In this document: positions 1-4,535 of the stretch, piece after piece | Layout of the letters: each line of letters opens with the position of its first letter | How positions within the stretch are numbered: the first letter of the stretch is position 1 | Source of the DNA: Syntrophomonas sp. UBA4911 | GTDB lineage: Bacteria; Bacillota; Syntrophomonadia; Syntrophomonadales; Syntrophomonadaceae | Reading direction: 5' to 3' | Assembly: GCA_002398105.1 (NCBI GenBank) | Contig: DHCD01000071.1 | Span: forward strand, 1 to 17,098 | DNA length: 17,098 nt | Notes under the pieces: model-generated | Database searches by the model: none | What the model saw: the letters and a program-made list of their open reading frames with translations, nothing else | What the model was told of the DNA's origin: nothing | Program-made: the position numbers and the translations under genes

Positions 1-8
1 AAAAACTA

Positions 9-36
9 TTGACAACTCCGCACAGAAAAATATAAT
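9..36 (+). promoter_or_regulatory. Sigma-A promoter of the structured RNA
   Basis: TTGACA at 9-14 and TATAAT at 31-36 are both perfect consensus hexamers, separated by 16 bases. The expected transcription start, 6-8 bases past the -10 element, falls at about 42-44. That is exactly where the 5' strand of the RNA closing stem begins. No open reading frame follows, so this promoter serves a non-coding RNA. Confidence 0.8.
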
Positions 37-42
37 ATTCTC

Positions 43-241
43 AAGTGGCGGAGAAATAAGATATTTCAGTTAGGTACTTTTTAACCTATTTGGTAAATCA
101 GTTAGTTAATTCCAGTTAATTAAACCAATTACTGTGTGTCGGTCAAGTTCAGTTAGTTAACCCAAATTAGTTAATTACTTTATTAAATTCGGAGGTCCAA
201 AAAGTCTGAAAATTCTGGTTAAGCTCCCTTCTCCGCCACTT
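43..241 (+). ncRNA. Structured small RNA, 6S-like rod (family unproven)
   Basis: No credible ORF lies here. The ends pair perfectly: 43-55 with 229-241 (13 bp, GC-rich). Further helices read by eye are 64-69 with 206-211, 76-82 with 199-205, 84-87 with 193-196, 88-97 with 179-188, 100-111 with 165-176 and 115-123 with 153-161, some with G-U pairs. Together they make one long rod with an 8 x 17 internal loop (56-63 / 212-228), a 6-nt bulge (70-75) and a roughly 29-nt apical loop. A consensus promoter places the transcript start on the first stem base, and an intrinsic terminator follows. A rod of about 200 nt with a paired 5' end is the architecture of 6S RNA, the RNA polymerase sigma-A holoenzyme decoy. 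However, the largest bubble sits closer to the ends than in well-known 6S RNAs, and two local hairpins (90-94/124-128 plus 102-109/116-123, and 153-160/167-174) compete with the rod. SRP RNA, tmRNA and RNase P are unlikely because their hallmark sequences are absent. Existence as an RNA gene is well supported; the 6S identity is a guess of about one in three. Confidence 0.72.
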
Positions 242-254
242 ATATTAAGAGCTT

Positions 255-289
255 AAAGAGGCTATCAAGAAGATAGCCTCTTTTGTTTA
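255..289 (+). terminator. Intrinsic terminator of the structured RNA
   Basis: A perfect 12-bp stem (255-266 with 272-283) with the 5-base loop AAGAA is followed by a T-rich tail from 281 on. It lies 14 bases after the closing stem of the structured RNA and defines its transcription unit. Confidence 0.85.
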
Positions 290-336
290 TTAGGACCATA
301 GCGAAAAGTCAAGAACCTAGGGTCGCAGCCCTTCTG

Positions 337-543
337 TCATCCGGCCGCCTGCCCGCCCAGATAAGCTTCGGCCAGCATCCACAGTTCACCCGGTCCTAAC
401 CGCAAACCAAGCCACTATAAGTGCAGTAAGCTCAGAGTCCACGCGGAGGAACACAATAGAGTAGCGGCGGTAAATCCCGTATTGAGCAGGACCACCGCCG
501 CTACAACCAGTTTTGAGAATCGGTTTTTCTTCGTATCAATCAC
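337..543 (-). pseudogene. Frameshifted phage holin-like membrane protein gene
   Basis: The uninterrupted frame gives 27 good residues from a GTG start at 543 (a basic start, then the hydrophobic stretch KLVVAAVVLLNTGFTAA), then drifts into unlikely sequence and stops at 415. Reading a second frame after about 463 gives FLRVDSELTALIVAWFA, and returning to the first frame after about 390 gives ELWMLAEAYLGG and a TGA at 337-339. Joined, the three pieces make a 69-codon protein with two hydrophobic segments. It resembles small phage proteins found beside XhlA-like proteins in Firmicute lysis modules (recalled family pattern, not searched). The two indels (about 460-467 and 388-393) compensate each other, so start and stop are in the same frame. 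The GTG start overlaps the TGA of the upstream gene (GTGA), a normal operon junction, so the two genes were once translationally coupled. No endolysin follows. Sequencing error is the main alternative to real decay. Confidence 0.7.
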
Positions 544-812
544 CTCGCAACATATGAAACAAAAGCCAGCAATAGACCGATCCCTCCTACTACGTACCCC
601 CACATATCCTTGCTGCCACGATTTATGCCGTATACCTGATCAACCCGCTGTTCGCATTTATCAATACGTTCCCGCAGACTATTATAGTCCCTGATCATAA
701 CCTGGGTTTTTCCGAGTTCCGCTGAGAGTGCCTCCATTTTTTTGCTCAAGGTCACTTGCATTTCATAGAGTTCCTTATTGCTGTACCATTCTTGTTTTTT
801 TGTTTCTGTCAC
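540..812 (-). CDS. XhlA-like phage lysis-module protein
   Basis: This is a 90-residue protein from a GTG start at 812. About residues 14-62 are charged and helix-forming, with heptad-like Leu/Met/Ile spacing (a likely coiled coil). Residues 69-88 are Gly- and Leu-rich and hydrophobic, a single C-terminal membrane anchor. This is the usual plan of XhlA / haemolysin-type small proteins that sit just before the holin in Firmicute prophages and related bacteriocins. The stop codon overlaps the GTG of the holin-like pseudogene by two bases, supporting a lysis cassette. The start has an AGGA very close by and an AAGGG about 13 bases upstream, so initiation is not ideal. With its partner broken and no endolysin present, it is probably a prophage remnant. 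The family assignment rests on architecture and context rather than a diagnostic motif. Confidence 0.6.
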   Translation of the reverse strand: MTETKKQEWYSNKELYEMQVTLSKKMEALSAELGKTQVMIRDYNSLRERIDKCEQRVDQVYGINRGSKDMWGYVVGGIGLLLAFVSYVAR

Positions 813-1023
813 TTCCTATCCATCCCTTCTTACTGGTAATATATGGCCAAAAGAAAAATAATGTCCTCCTATTCAAATAAAATAGCCGTCCAAATTCCCA
901 ATCGCTTAGTAAATAGGGCGGCTTAAGCCAGAGCTTTATTCGACGGTTCTTTTTCCAGATTTTATCATGCAATTAATAAGAGTTGCCGCTATTGGCATGG
1001 CGGCAGGTCCGTAAATGGGCTTA

Positions 1024-1046
1024 GGCCGCCTTACACGAAGGCGGCC
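1024..1046. other. Strong stem-loop after the toxin ORF
   Basis: A perfect 9-bp GC-rich stem (1024-1032 with 1038-1046) with a 5-base loop begins three bases after the stop codon of the holin-like toxin ORF (read on the minus strand). Neither strand has a T-run after it, so it is not a classical intrinsic terminator. It could protect the toxin mRNA 3' end. Confidence 0.6.
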
Positions 1047-1049
1047 ATG

Positions 1050-1136
1050 TTATTCTCTGAGCATGATGCACAGGCAAATAACTCCTATGAGTACCAGACA
1101 GAATTCAAACAATTCGCCATATGTAATCATAAGCAT
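1050..1136 (-). CDS. Holin-like small toxin (Hol-Tox type, type I TA candidate)
   Basis: This 28-residue ORF reads MLMITYGELFEF, then CLVLIGVICLCIML, and ends RE. It has an N-terminal MLM-TY-LF-F block followed by one hydrophobic helix, the pattern of the putative holin-like toxin family (Hol_Tox) in Firmicutes; relatives of this size include type I toxins found in prophage regions. GAGGGG and AAGG motifs precede both possible ATG starts (1136 and 1130). AAGGTG lies six bases before the second ATG and GAGGGG six bases before the first, so either could be used. The ribosome binding site is inside a hairpin (1141-1155), which fits tightly controlled toxin translation. I see no clear promoter and no antisense RNA promoter, so the antitoxin is unassigned. 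The basic tail common in relatives is reduced here to a single Arg. It lies upstream of the XhlA/holin remnant on the same strand. Confidence 0.65.
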   Translation of the reverse strand: MLMITYGELFEFCLVLIGVICLCIMLRE

Positions 1137-1189
1137 CACCTTCCCCTCTCGGGAAAGTGACCTAATCGCCTAGCGACAACTCCTATGAG
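1080..1189 (-). repeat. Two 12-nt copies of CTCATAGGAGTT
   Basis: The minus-strand 12-mer CTCATAGGAGTT occurs at 1178-1189 in the toxin leader and again at 1080-1091 inside the toxin coding sequence, 98 bases apart and identical. The motif contains a Shine-Dalgarno-like AGGAG in each copy. The leader copy may act as a decoy or as part of a leader structure; the inner copy encodes Leu-Ile-Gly-Val. Confidence 0.6.
1141..1155 (-). promoter_or_regulatory. Hairpin masking the toxin ribosome binding site
   Basis: On the minus strand TTCCC (1155-1151) pairs with GGGAA (1145-1141) around the loop GAGAG, burying most of the GAGGGGAAGG ribosome binding region of the holin-like toxin. A second small hairpin (1166-1176, TCGC-TAG-GCGA) lies upstream. 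Such masking is typical of type I toxin mRNAs; the effect here is inferred. Confidence 0.5.
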
Positions 1190-1211
1190 GTTTAGCATAT
1201 TATGTCACAAG

Positions 1212-1240
1212 AAAAGCACCCCTTACGGAGTGCTTTTTGC
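1212..1240. terminator. Bidirectional intrinsic terminator
   Basis: AAAAGCAC (1212-1219) pairs with GTGCTTTT (1230-1237), with further C-G pairs (1221-1222 with 1227-1228) around a TTAC loop. The plus strand continues T-rich to about 1246; the minus strand ends TTTTCTTG. It separates the tRNA side from the toxin leader. On the plus strand it could end an RNA antisense to the toxin, although I see no promoter for one. Confidence 0.65.
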
Positions 1241-1503
1241 TCTTTTATCAGATTACCTGCAGTCGCCCTATTAATCTATCCCTTCCAGTAAGGCCAGCTT
1301 AATAGCGTTAATTAATATATATGCAAAAGCATCAGAATTTCCCGCTGTAGCATGGCTTAATATAATGCAGATCCCGGAATATGCCGGGGCATTGAAGACC
1401 AATTAATTAGTTCCGCATCTGATTCCGAAAATTGATATTTGTGAACAAGTGTGAGCAAAATGTGAGCACTTTGCTAATTTATGTAAAACAAAAACGTTCA
1501 CAC
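1241..1503. other. Non-coding stretch downstream of tRNA-Thr
   Basis: No credible gene lies here. A 43-codon minus-strand frame (1271-1402, TTG start) has no ribosome binding site and no recognised family. A short CCCGG/CCGGG hairpin (1373-1388) has no T-run. The only notable pattern is the phased repeat listed at 1441-1468. The stretch looks like eroded accessory DNA between the tRNA terminator and the toxin leader. Confidence 0.5.
1441..1468 (+). repeat. Three helically phased GTGARCA repeats
   Basis: GTGAACA at 1441-1447, GTGAGCA at 1451-1457 and GTGAGCA at 1462-1468 start 10 and 11 bases apart, one DNA turn each. An inverted GTGAAC (plus-strand GTTCAC) lies at 1496-1501. They sit about 70-100 bases from the 3' end of tRNA-Thr, on its downstream side. 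That is where arm-type integrase sites of a tRNA-inserted element would lie. No integrase gene remains, so the role is inferred. Confidence 0.45.
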
Positions 1504-1527
1504 AAAAACCCCTCATCTTCGGAGGGG
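1504..1527 (-). terminator. Intrinsic terminator of tRNA-Thr
   Basis: On the minus strand the 6-bp stem CCCCTC/GAGGGG (1522-1527 with 1509-1514) has a 7-base loop and is followed by TTTTT (1508-1504). It lies 12 bases after the tRNA 3' CCA. Confidence 0.85.
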
Positions 1528-1539
1528 CCTTACTTTCTA

Positions 1540-1614
1540 TGGAGCCGATGGGCGGATTCGAACCGCCGGCCTGCTGATTACGAATCAGCTGCTCTGCCAC
1601 TGAGCCACATCGGC
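1540..1614 (-). tRNA. tRNA-Thr, anticodon CGU
   Basis: The minus strand folds as a complete 75-nt tRNA including an encoded CCA (1542-1540). It has a 7-bp acceptor stem GCCGATG/CATCGGC, a 4-bp D stem GCTC/GAGC, a 5-bp anticodon stem GCTGA/TCAGC with loop TTCGTAA (anticodon CGT, reading ACG), a 5-nt variable loop, a T stem GGCGG/CCGCC with TTCGAAT, and discriminator base T. It has its own promoter (1642-1670) and terminator (1504-1527), so it is a single-gene unit. Protein-like frames crossing it on both strands are artefacts. Confidence 0.97.
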
Positions 1615-1641
1615 AAGGTGGTATTGGTATTGACAAGATAG

Positions 1642-1670
1642 ATGATAGCAGGATTATCCCTGGGCGTCAA
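1642..1670 (-). promoter_or_regulatory. Promoter of tRNA-Thr
   Basis: On the minus strand TTGACG (1670-1665), a 17-base spacer and TATCAT (1647-1642) lie about 28 bases before the mature tRNA 5' end, giving a leader of roughly 20 nt. Confidence 0.75.
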
Positions 1671-1726
1671 GAAAGCGGCAGATTAGGATTTATCTTTGCT
1701 GATTCATCTAAACAAATATTTAGGGT

Positions 1727-1750
1727 AAGTCCCCTACTGGGACTTTTTTT
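1727..1750 (+). terminator. Intrinsic terminator, plus strand
   Basis: AAGTCCC (1727-1733) pairs with GGGACTT (1739-1745) around CTACT and runs into a T stretch to 1750, a good terminator for plus-strand transcription. The stop codon of the minus-strand zinc-ribbon gene lies in its loop. On the minus strand no T-run follows. A weak plus-strand promoter-like pair (TTGACA 1630-1635, GATTAT 1652-1657) lies about 70-97 bases upstream. Confidence 0.6.
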
Positions 1751-1904
1751 CATCACCCAGGTAGTAGTAATTGGGGTTATTAAGCACTATGGATTGACAG
1801 GAAGGGCATATTTTCTTAATGTAGGCTTTCCTGTCAATGATATGTACCATGGTCTTAAGGGTTGACTCGGGAAATTGTTTTTTGCAGCTGCTGCACTTTT
1901 CCAC
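1734..1904 (-). CDS. Small zinc-ribbon-like protein, function unknown
   Basis: This is a 56-residue protein starting MEKCSSCKKQF. Two CxxC pairs (Cys4/Cys7 and Cys34/Cys37) about 27 residues apart, with basic residues around them, suggest a treble-clef or zinc-ribbon fold. The C-terminus is polar (YYYLGDEKKSQ). I chose the GTG at 1904 because AGGAGG lies nine bases before it; a TTG 21 bases upstream keeps the frame open but would place that AGGAGG inside the gene. Its stop codon falls in the loop of a hairpin (1727-1745). The gene lies between the terminator of the argH unit and tRNA-Thr. No family is recognised beyond the cysteine pattern; a role in nucleic acid or protein binding would be a guess. 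Confidence 0.6.
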   Translation of the reverse strand: MEKCSSCKKQFPESTLKTMVHIIDRKAYIKKICPSCQSIVLNNPNYYYLGDEKKSQ

Positions 1905-1999
1905 TGATCCGAACCTCCTGTCCAATAATATTTAGCCAATGATTATTTTATCATGGTTGTTTAGCAGCCGATACGGGTTTCTGTAAATTTTGTTCTCAC

Positions 2000-2025
2000 A
2001 AAAAGTAAGCCGGGCTCGCCGGCTT
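2000..2025 (-). terminator. Intrinsic terminator after argH and the unknown gene
   Basis: On the minus strand AAGCCGG (2025-2019) pairs with CCGGCTT (2013-2007) around a 5-base loop, followed by AC and TTTTT (2004-2000). It begins 12 bases after the stop of the unknown gene at 2037 and closes the argH transcription unit. Confidence 0.85.
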
Positions 2026-2036
2026 CACAACTCTCA

Positions 2037-2324
2037 TCATTCAGCCAGGTAAGCCTGCAATAATTCCATTTCGATTTCTGCCAATTCATTAACTTTAGCT
2101 ACGGCTATAACAATTACTTCCGCGCTCTCATCCTCCAGTTCCTCGCCTACCAGCTTGCCAAATGGTATACAACTCATGCGGGCCAGGGTTTCCGGAACGT
2201 CCACCTGGGAGAAAAAAGCATTGAGAATGTTCATTATGTTGTAAAAATATGATTCGGCCCAGGCTTCGACCTGTTCTTCATCAGGTTTCCCATCAACACA
2301 GTTGAAACGACTCAGGTTATACAT
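2037..2324 (-). CDS. Conserved-looking unknown protein overlapping argH
   Basis: This 95-residue acidic protein (MYNLSRFNCVDGKPDEEQVE...LLQAYLAE) has no recognised motif. It is mostly amphipathic helix with many Glu/Ala/Leu residues and carries no signal peptide or membrane segment, so it is probably cytoplasmic. The start at 2324 (ATG, with AAGGGGG 11 bases and GGGAG immediately upstream) overlaps the last 13 bases of argH. An in-frame ATG at 2348 would add eight residues (MDKGDGWE) and lengthen the overlap to 37 bases, but the only nearby ribosome binding site touches that ATG. The overlap implies translational coupling to argH, and a terminator follows directly. A role linked to arginine metabolism is suggested only by position. 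Confidence 0.7.
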   Translation of the reverse strand: MYNLSRFNCVDGKPDEEQVEAWAESYFYNIMNILNAFFSQVDVPETLARMSCIPFGKLVGEELEDESAEVIVIAVAKVNELAEIEMELLQAYLAE

Positions 2325-3706
2325 CTCCCATCCATCCCCCTTATCCATTCCTCAGCTTCGCGCAATGCCCGGATAACGGTTTCCGGAGCAGGCCCTCCCG
2401 CCACTGTACGCCGGGCAACGCATTCTTCTACCGCAATATATTTATAAATGTCATCTGCAATCAGAGGCGAAAACTCCCGGTATTTTTCTATATCTACATC
2501 TTCCAGGGAGAGATTGTTAGCCAGACAATAAAGGACGGCTCTGCCCACCACGGCATGCGCATCCCGGAAAGGCAGCCCTTTGCGTACCAGATAGTCGGCC
2601 AGATCGGTAGCATTGGTGAAGCCGCTTCGGGCCGCTGCCGCCATTTTTTCCGGTCTGAAACGGGCGGTACGCAGCATAGGGGCAAAAACCACCAGGCATT
2701 TTTTGACTGTATCCACCGCATCAAAAAGTGCTTCCTTGTCCTCCTGCATGTCTTTGTTATAGGCCAGAGGAAGTCCCTTCATAAGGGTCAGAAGAGTGAT
2801 CAGATCTCCGTATACTCTTCCCGTCTTTCCTCGAACCAGTTCAGCCAGATCGGGATTTTTCTTCTGCGGCATAATGGAAGAGCCGGTAGAAAAAGCGTCA
2901 TCCATATCGACAAAAGAAAATTCCTCACTGGACCATAGTATGAGCTCTTCAGCAAAACGTGACAAGTGCATCATCAAGATACTGGCGAAGCTGCAAAATT
3001 CCAGGGCAAAGTCCCGGTCGCTGACCCCGTCCAGACTGTTGCGGGTAATATGGGTAAAACCCAATTGTTCCCGGACGTAATCCCGGTCCAGATCAAAGCC
3101 GGTTCCGGCCAGAGCCCCGGACCCCAGCGGCATGTAGTCCATTCTTGCGGAGCAATCGCTTAGCCTTTCCAGATCCCGGCGCAGCATTTCGAAATAGGCC
3201 AGCAGATGATGGGCCAGGGTTACAGGCTGGGCTTTCTGTAAATGGGTATAGCCGGGCATAATCGTATTAATATGCTCTTGGGCCAGCTCCAGCAGGGTCT
3301 CCTCCAACTGCAGGAGGTATTGCCGAATCAGGGTTATCTCATCTCTCAGGTAAAGGCGTATGTCCAGAGCTACCTGGTCGTTGCGGCTGCGGGCCGTATG
3401 CAGCTTCTTACCCACATCGCCTATGCGGCGGGTAAGCAGGGTTTCTATATTCATGTGTACGTCTTCAGCTTCCACGCTGAATTGAAGTTGGCCGCTGGCA
3501 AGGCCCTCCCTGATTTCCTCCAGTCCTTTGATTATGAGGTCTCTCTCCTCGGCGTTAATTATTCCCTGCTTGGCCAGCATGCGCGCATGGGCTATGCTGC
3601 CGGCAATGTCCTGGTTATACATGCGGCGGTCAAAGGCTATGGAAGCATTAAAATCTTCGGTCAGGCTGTCACTTTCTTTGGTGAAACGGCCGCTCCACAG
3701 TTTCAT
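2312..3706 (-). CDS. argH: Argininosuccinate lyase
   Basis: ArgH (464 residues) splits argininosuccinate into arginine and fumarate, the last step of arginine synthesis, in the cytoplasm. It belongs to the fumarase/aspartase superfamily. The signature GSSIMPQKKNPD (about residues 275-286) holds the catalytic serine loop. HTARSRNDQ (103-111) and TGFDLDRDY (202-210) are substrate-contact blocks, and GYTHLQKAQP carries His155, the likely catalytic-network histidine. Length is normal for the family. The ATG at 3706 has GAGGTG six bases upstream. It lies 106 bases after nrdG and is separated from the other arg genes by nrdDG. I see no convincing promoter or ARG box in that gap, although it is AT-rich with a 12-base AATAATATTATT palindrome. 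argH may be read from the nrd promoter or from an unseen one. The downstream unknown gene overlaps its 3' end. Confidence 0.96.
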   Translation of the reverse strand: MKLWSGRFTKESDSLTEDFNASIAFDRRMYNQDIAGSIAHARMLAKQGIINAEERDLIIKGLEEIREGLASGQLQFSVEAEDVHMNIETLLTRRIGDVGKKLHTARSRNDQVALDIRLYLRDEITLIRQYLLQLEETLLELAQEHINTIMPGYTHLQKAQPVTLAHHLLAYFEMLRRDLERLSDCSARMDYMPLGSGALAGTGFDLDRDYVREQLGFTHITRNSLDGVSDRDFALEFCSFASILMMHLSRFAEELILWSSEEFSFVDMDDAFSTGSSIMPQKKNPDLAELVRGKTGRVYGDLITLLTLMKGLPLAYNKDMQEDKEALFDAVDTVKKCLVVFAPMLRTARFRPEKMAAAARSGFTNATDLADYLVRKGLPFRDAHAVVGRAVLYCLANNLSLEDVDIEKYREFSPLIADDIYKYIAVEECVARRTVAGGPAPETVIRALREAEEWIRGMDGRCIT

Positions 3707-3812
3707 AAATTACACCTCAATAATATTATTTACTGCTGCAGTTTATATTCTAACCCAAATCAAGGCAGCTTTATATACGGGAAATTGACTTTTTTTTGGC
3801 TTTTTTAGGGGA

Positions 3813-4532
3813 TTATATATTACGTACCCGGACTAAATCCACATAGGGTTGACAGAGCCGGGCCAGCTCCAGCAACTCTTCCTTGCTATAGGGCTTTACG
3901 CTCGAAAGTCCGGGATCCAGGGTGGCACGGGGATTAAACTGCTGCAGGCAGTACAGCCGGGCTCCTTTGATGTGACGGGCTATAGCCACCATATCCTCCG
4001 CCCTATGCCAGAGCGGTACCACCGTAGTTCTGAACTCAACCTCAACAGCACTATTCTGCAGCAGGTTGATGGCCGCCCGCACATTGAAAAAGTCTTCTGA
4101 ACTCAGCCTGCCACTGGCTTCCAGGTATTTCTTATAATCCAATGGCGCCTTAATATCCATGGCCACGTAGTCCAGCAAATCGTCGGCCAGCAATTGGGTC
4201 AGCATCAGCGGATTATGGCCGTTGGTATCCAGTTTAACCAGATAGCCGGTATTTTTGACCCGCCTGATCACCTCCGGGAGTTCCGGATTTATCGTAGGCT
4301 CTCCGCCGCTGAATACCACCGCATCCAAAAAACCGCTCCGCTCCTGCAGAAAGGCCAGCAAATCCTGGTCTTCTATTTCCCCCGCAACAGCCTCATTGCG
4401 CCCGGGTCTTACCAGCAGATGGGCGTTATGGCAGAAAGGGCAGCGCAAATTGCAGCCCCGGGAAAACAGCACGGCGGCTATCTTCCCGGGGTAATCAGTC
4501 AGGCTCTGTTTTACTAATCCCGCAAATTTCAT
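3813..4532 (-). CDS. nrdG: Anaerobic ribonucleotide reductase activase (radical SAM)
   Basis: This is a 239-residue radical-SAM enzyme that uses a 4Fe-4S cluster and S-adenosylmethionine to place the glycyl radical on NrdD. The cluster motif CNLRCPFC (Cys27, Cys31, Cys34) follows a typical N-terminus KQSLTDYPGK. VVFSGGEPT (about residues 72-80) is the SAM-binding GGE motif. The length fits the longer, pyruvate-formate-lyase-activase-like class of NrdG. The start ATG lies only three bases after the nrdD stop with no clear ribosome binding site of its own, so translation is probably coupled to nrdD. There is no terminator between the two genes, so they form one operon. It acts in the cytoplasm under strict anaerobiosis. 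Confidence 0.92.
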   Translation of the reverse strand: MKFAGLVKQSLTDYPGKIAAVLFSRGCNLRCPFCHNAHLLVRPGRNEAVAGEIEDQDLLAFLQERSGFLDAVVFSGGEPTINPELPEVIRRVKNTGYLVKLDTNGHNPLMLTQLLADDLLDYVAMDIKAPLDYKKYLEASGRLSSEDFFNVRAAINLLQNSAVEVEFRTTVVPLWHRAEDMVAIARHIKGARLYCLQQFNPRATLDPGLSSVKPYSKEELLELARLCQPYVDLVRVRNI

Positions 4533-4535
4533 GAT

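Noticed and set aside
43..241. Reading the terminal inverted repeats as a miniature transposable element
   Set aside because: No target-site duplication is visible, while a consensus promoter and terminator frame the unit exactly, favouring an RNA gene.
775..972. A 65-codon minus-strand frame upstream of the XhlA-like gene
   Set aside because: Composition rich in Trp/Lys/Arg with no motif, overlaps the XhlA-like gene in another frame, and has no convincing ribosome binding site.
1271..1402. A 43-codon minus-strand frame starting at TTG, with a plausible-looking C-terminus (YILINAIKLALLEGID)
   Set aside because: No ribosome binding site, no recognised family and a weak start; at most a gene fragment.
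1403..1641. Protein-like frames crossing the tRNA on both strands
   Set aside because: They translate the tRNA and its terminator; the tRNA cloverleaf is complete and such frames are a well-known artefact.
3707..3812. The AATAATATTATT palindrome before argH as an ARG box
   Set aside because: The spacing of half sites does not fit the ARG box pattern; it is more simply an AT-rich palindrome.
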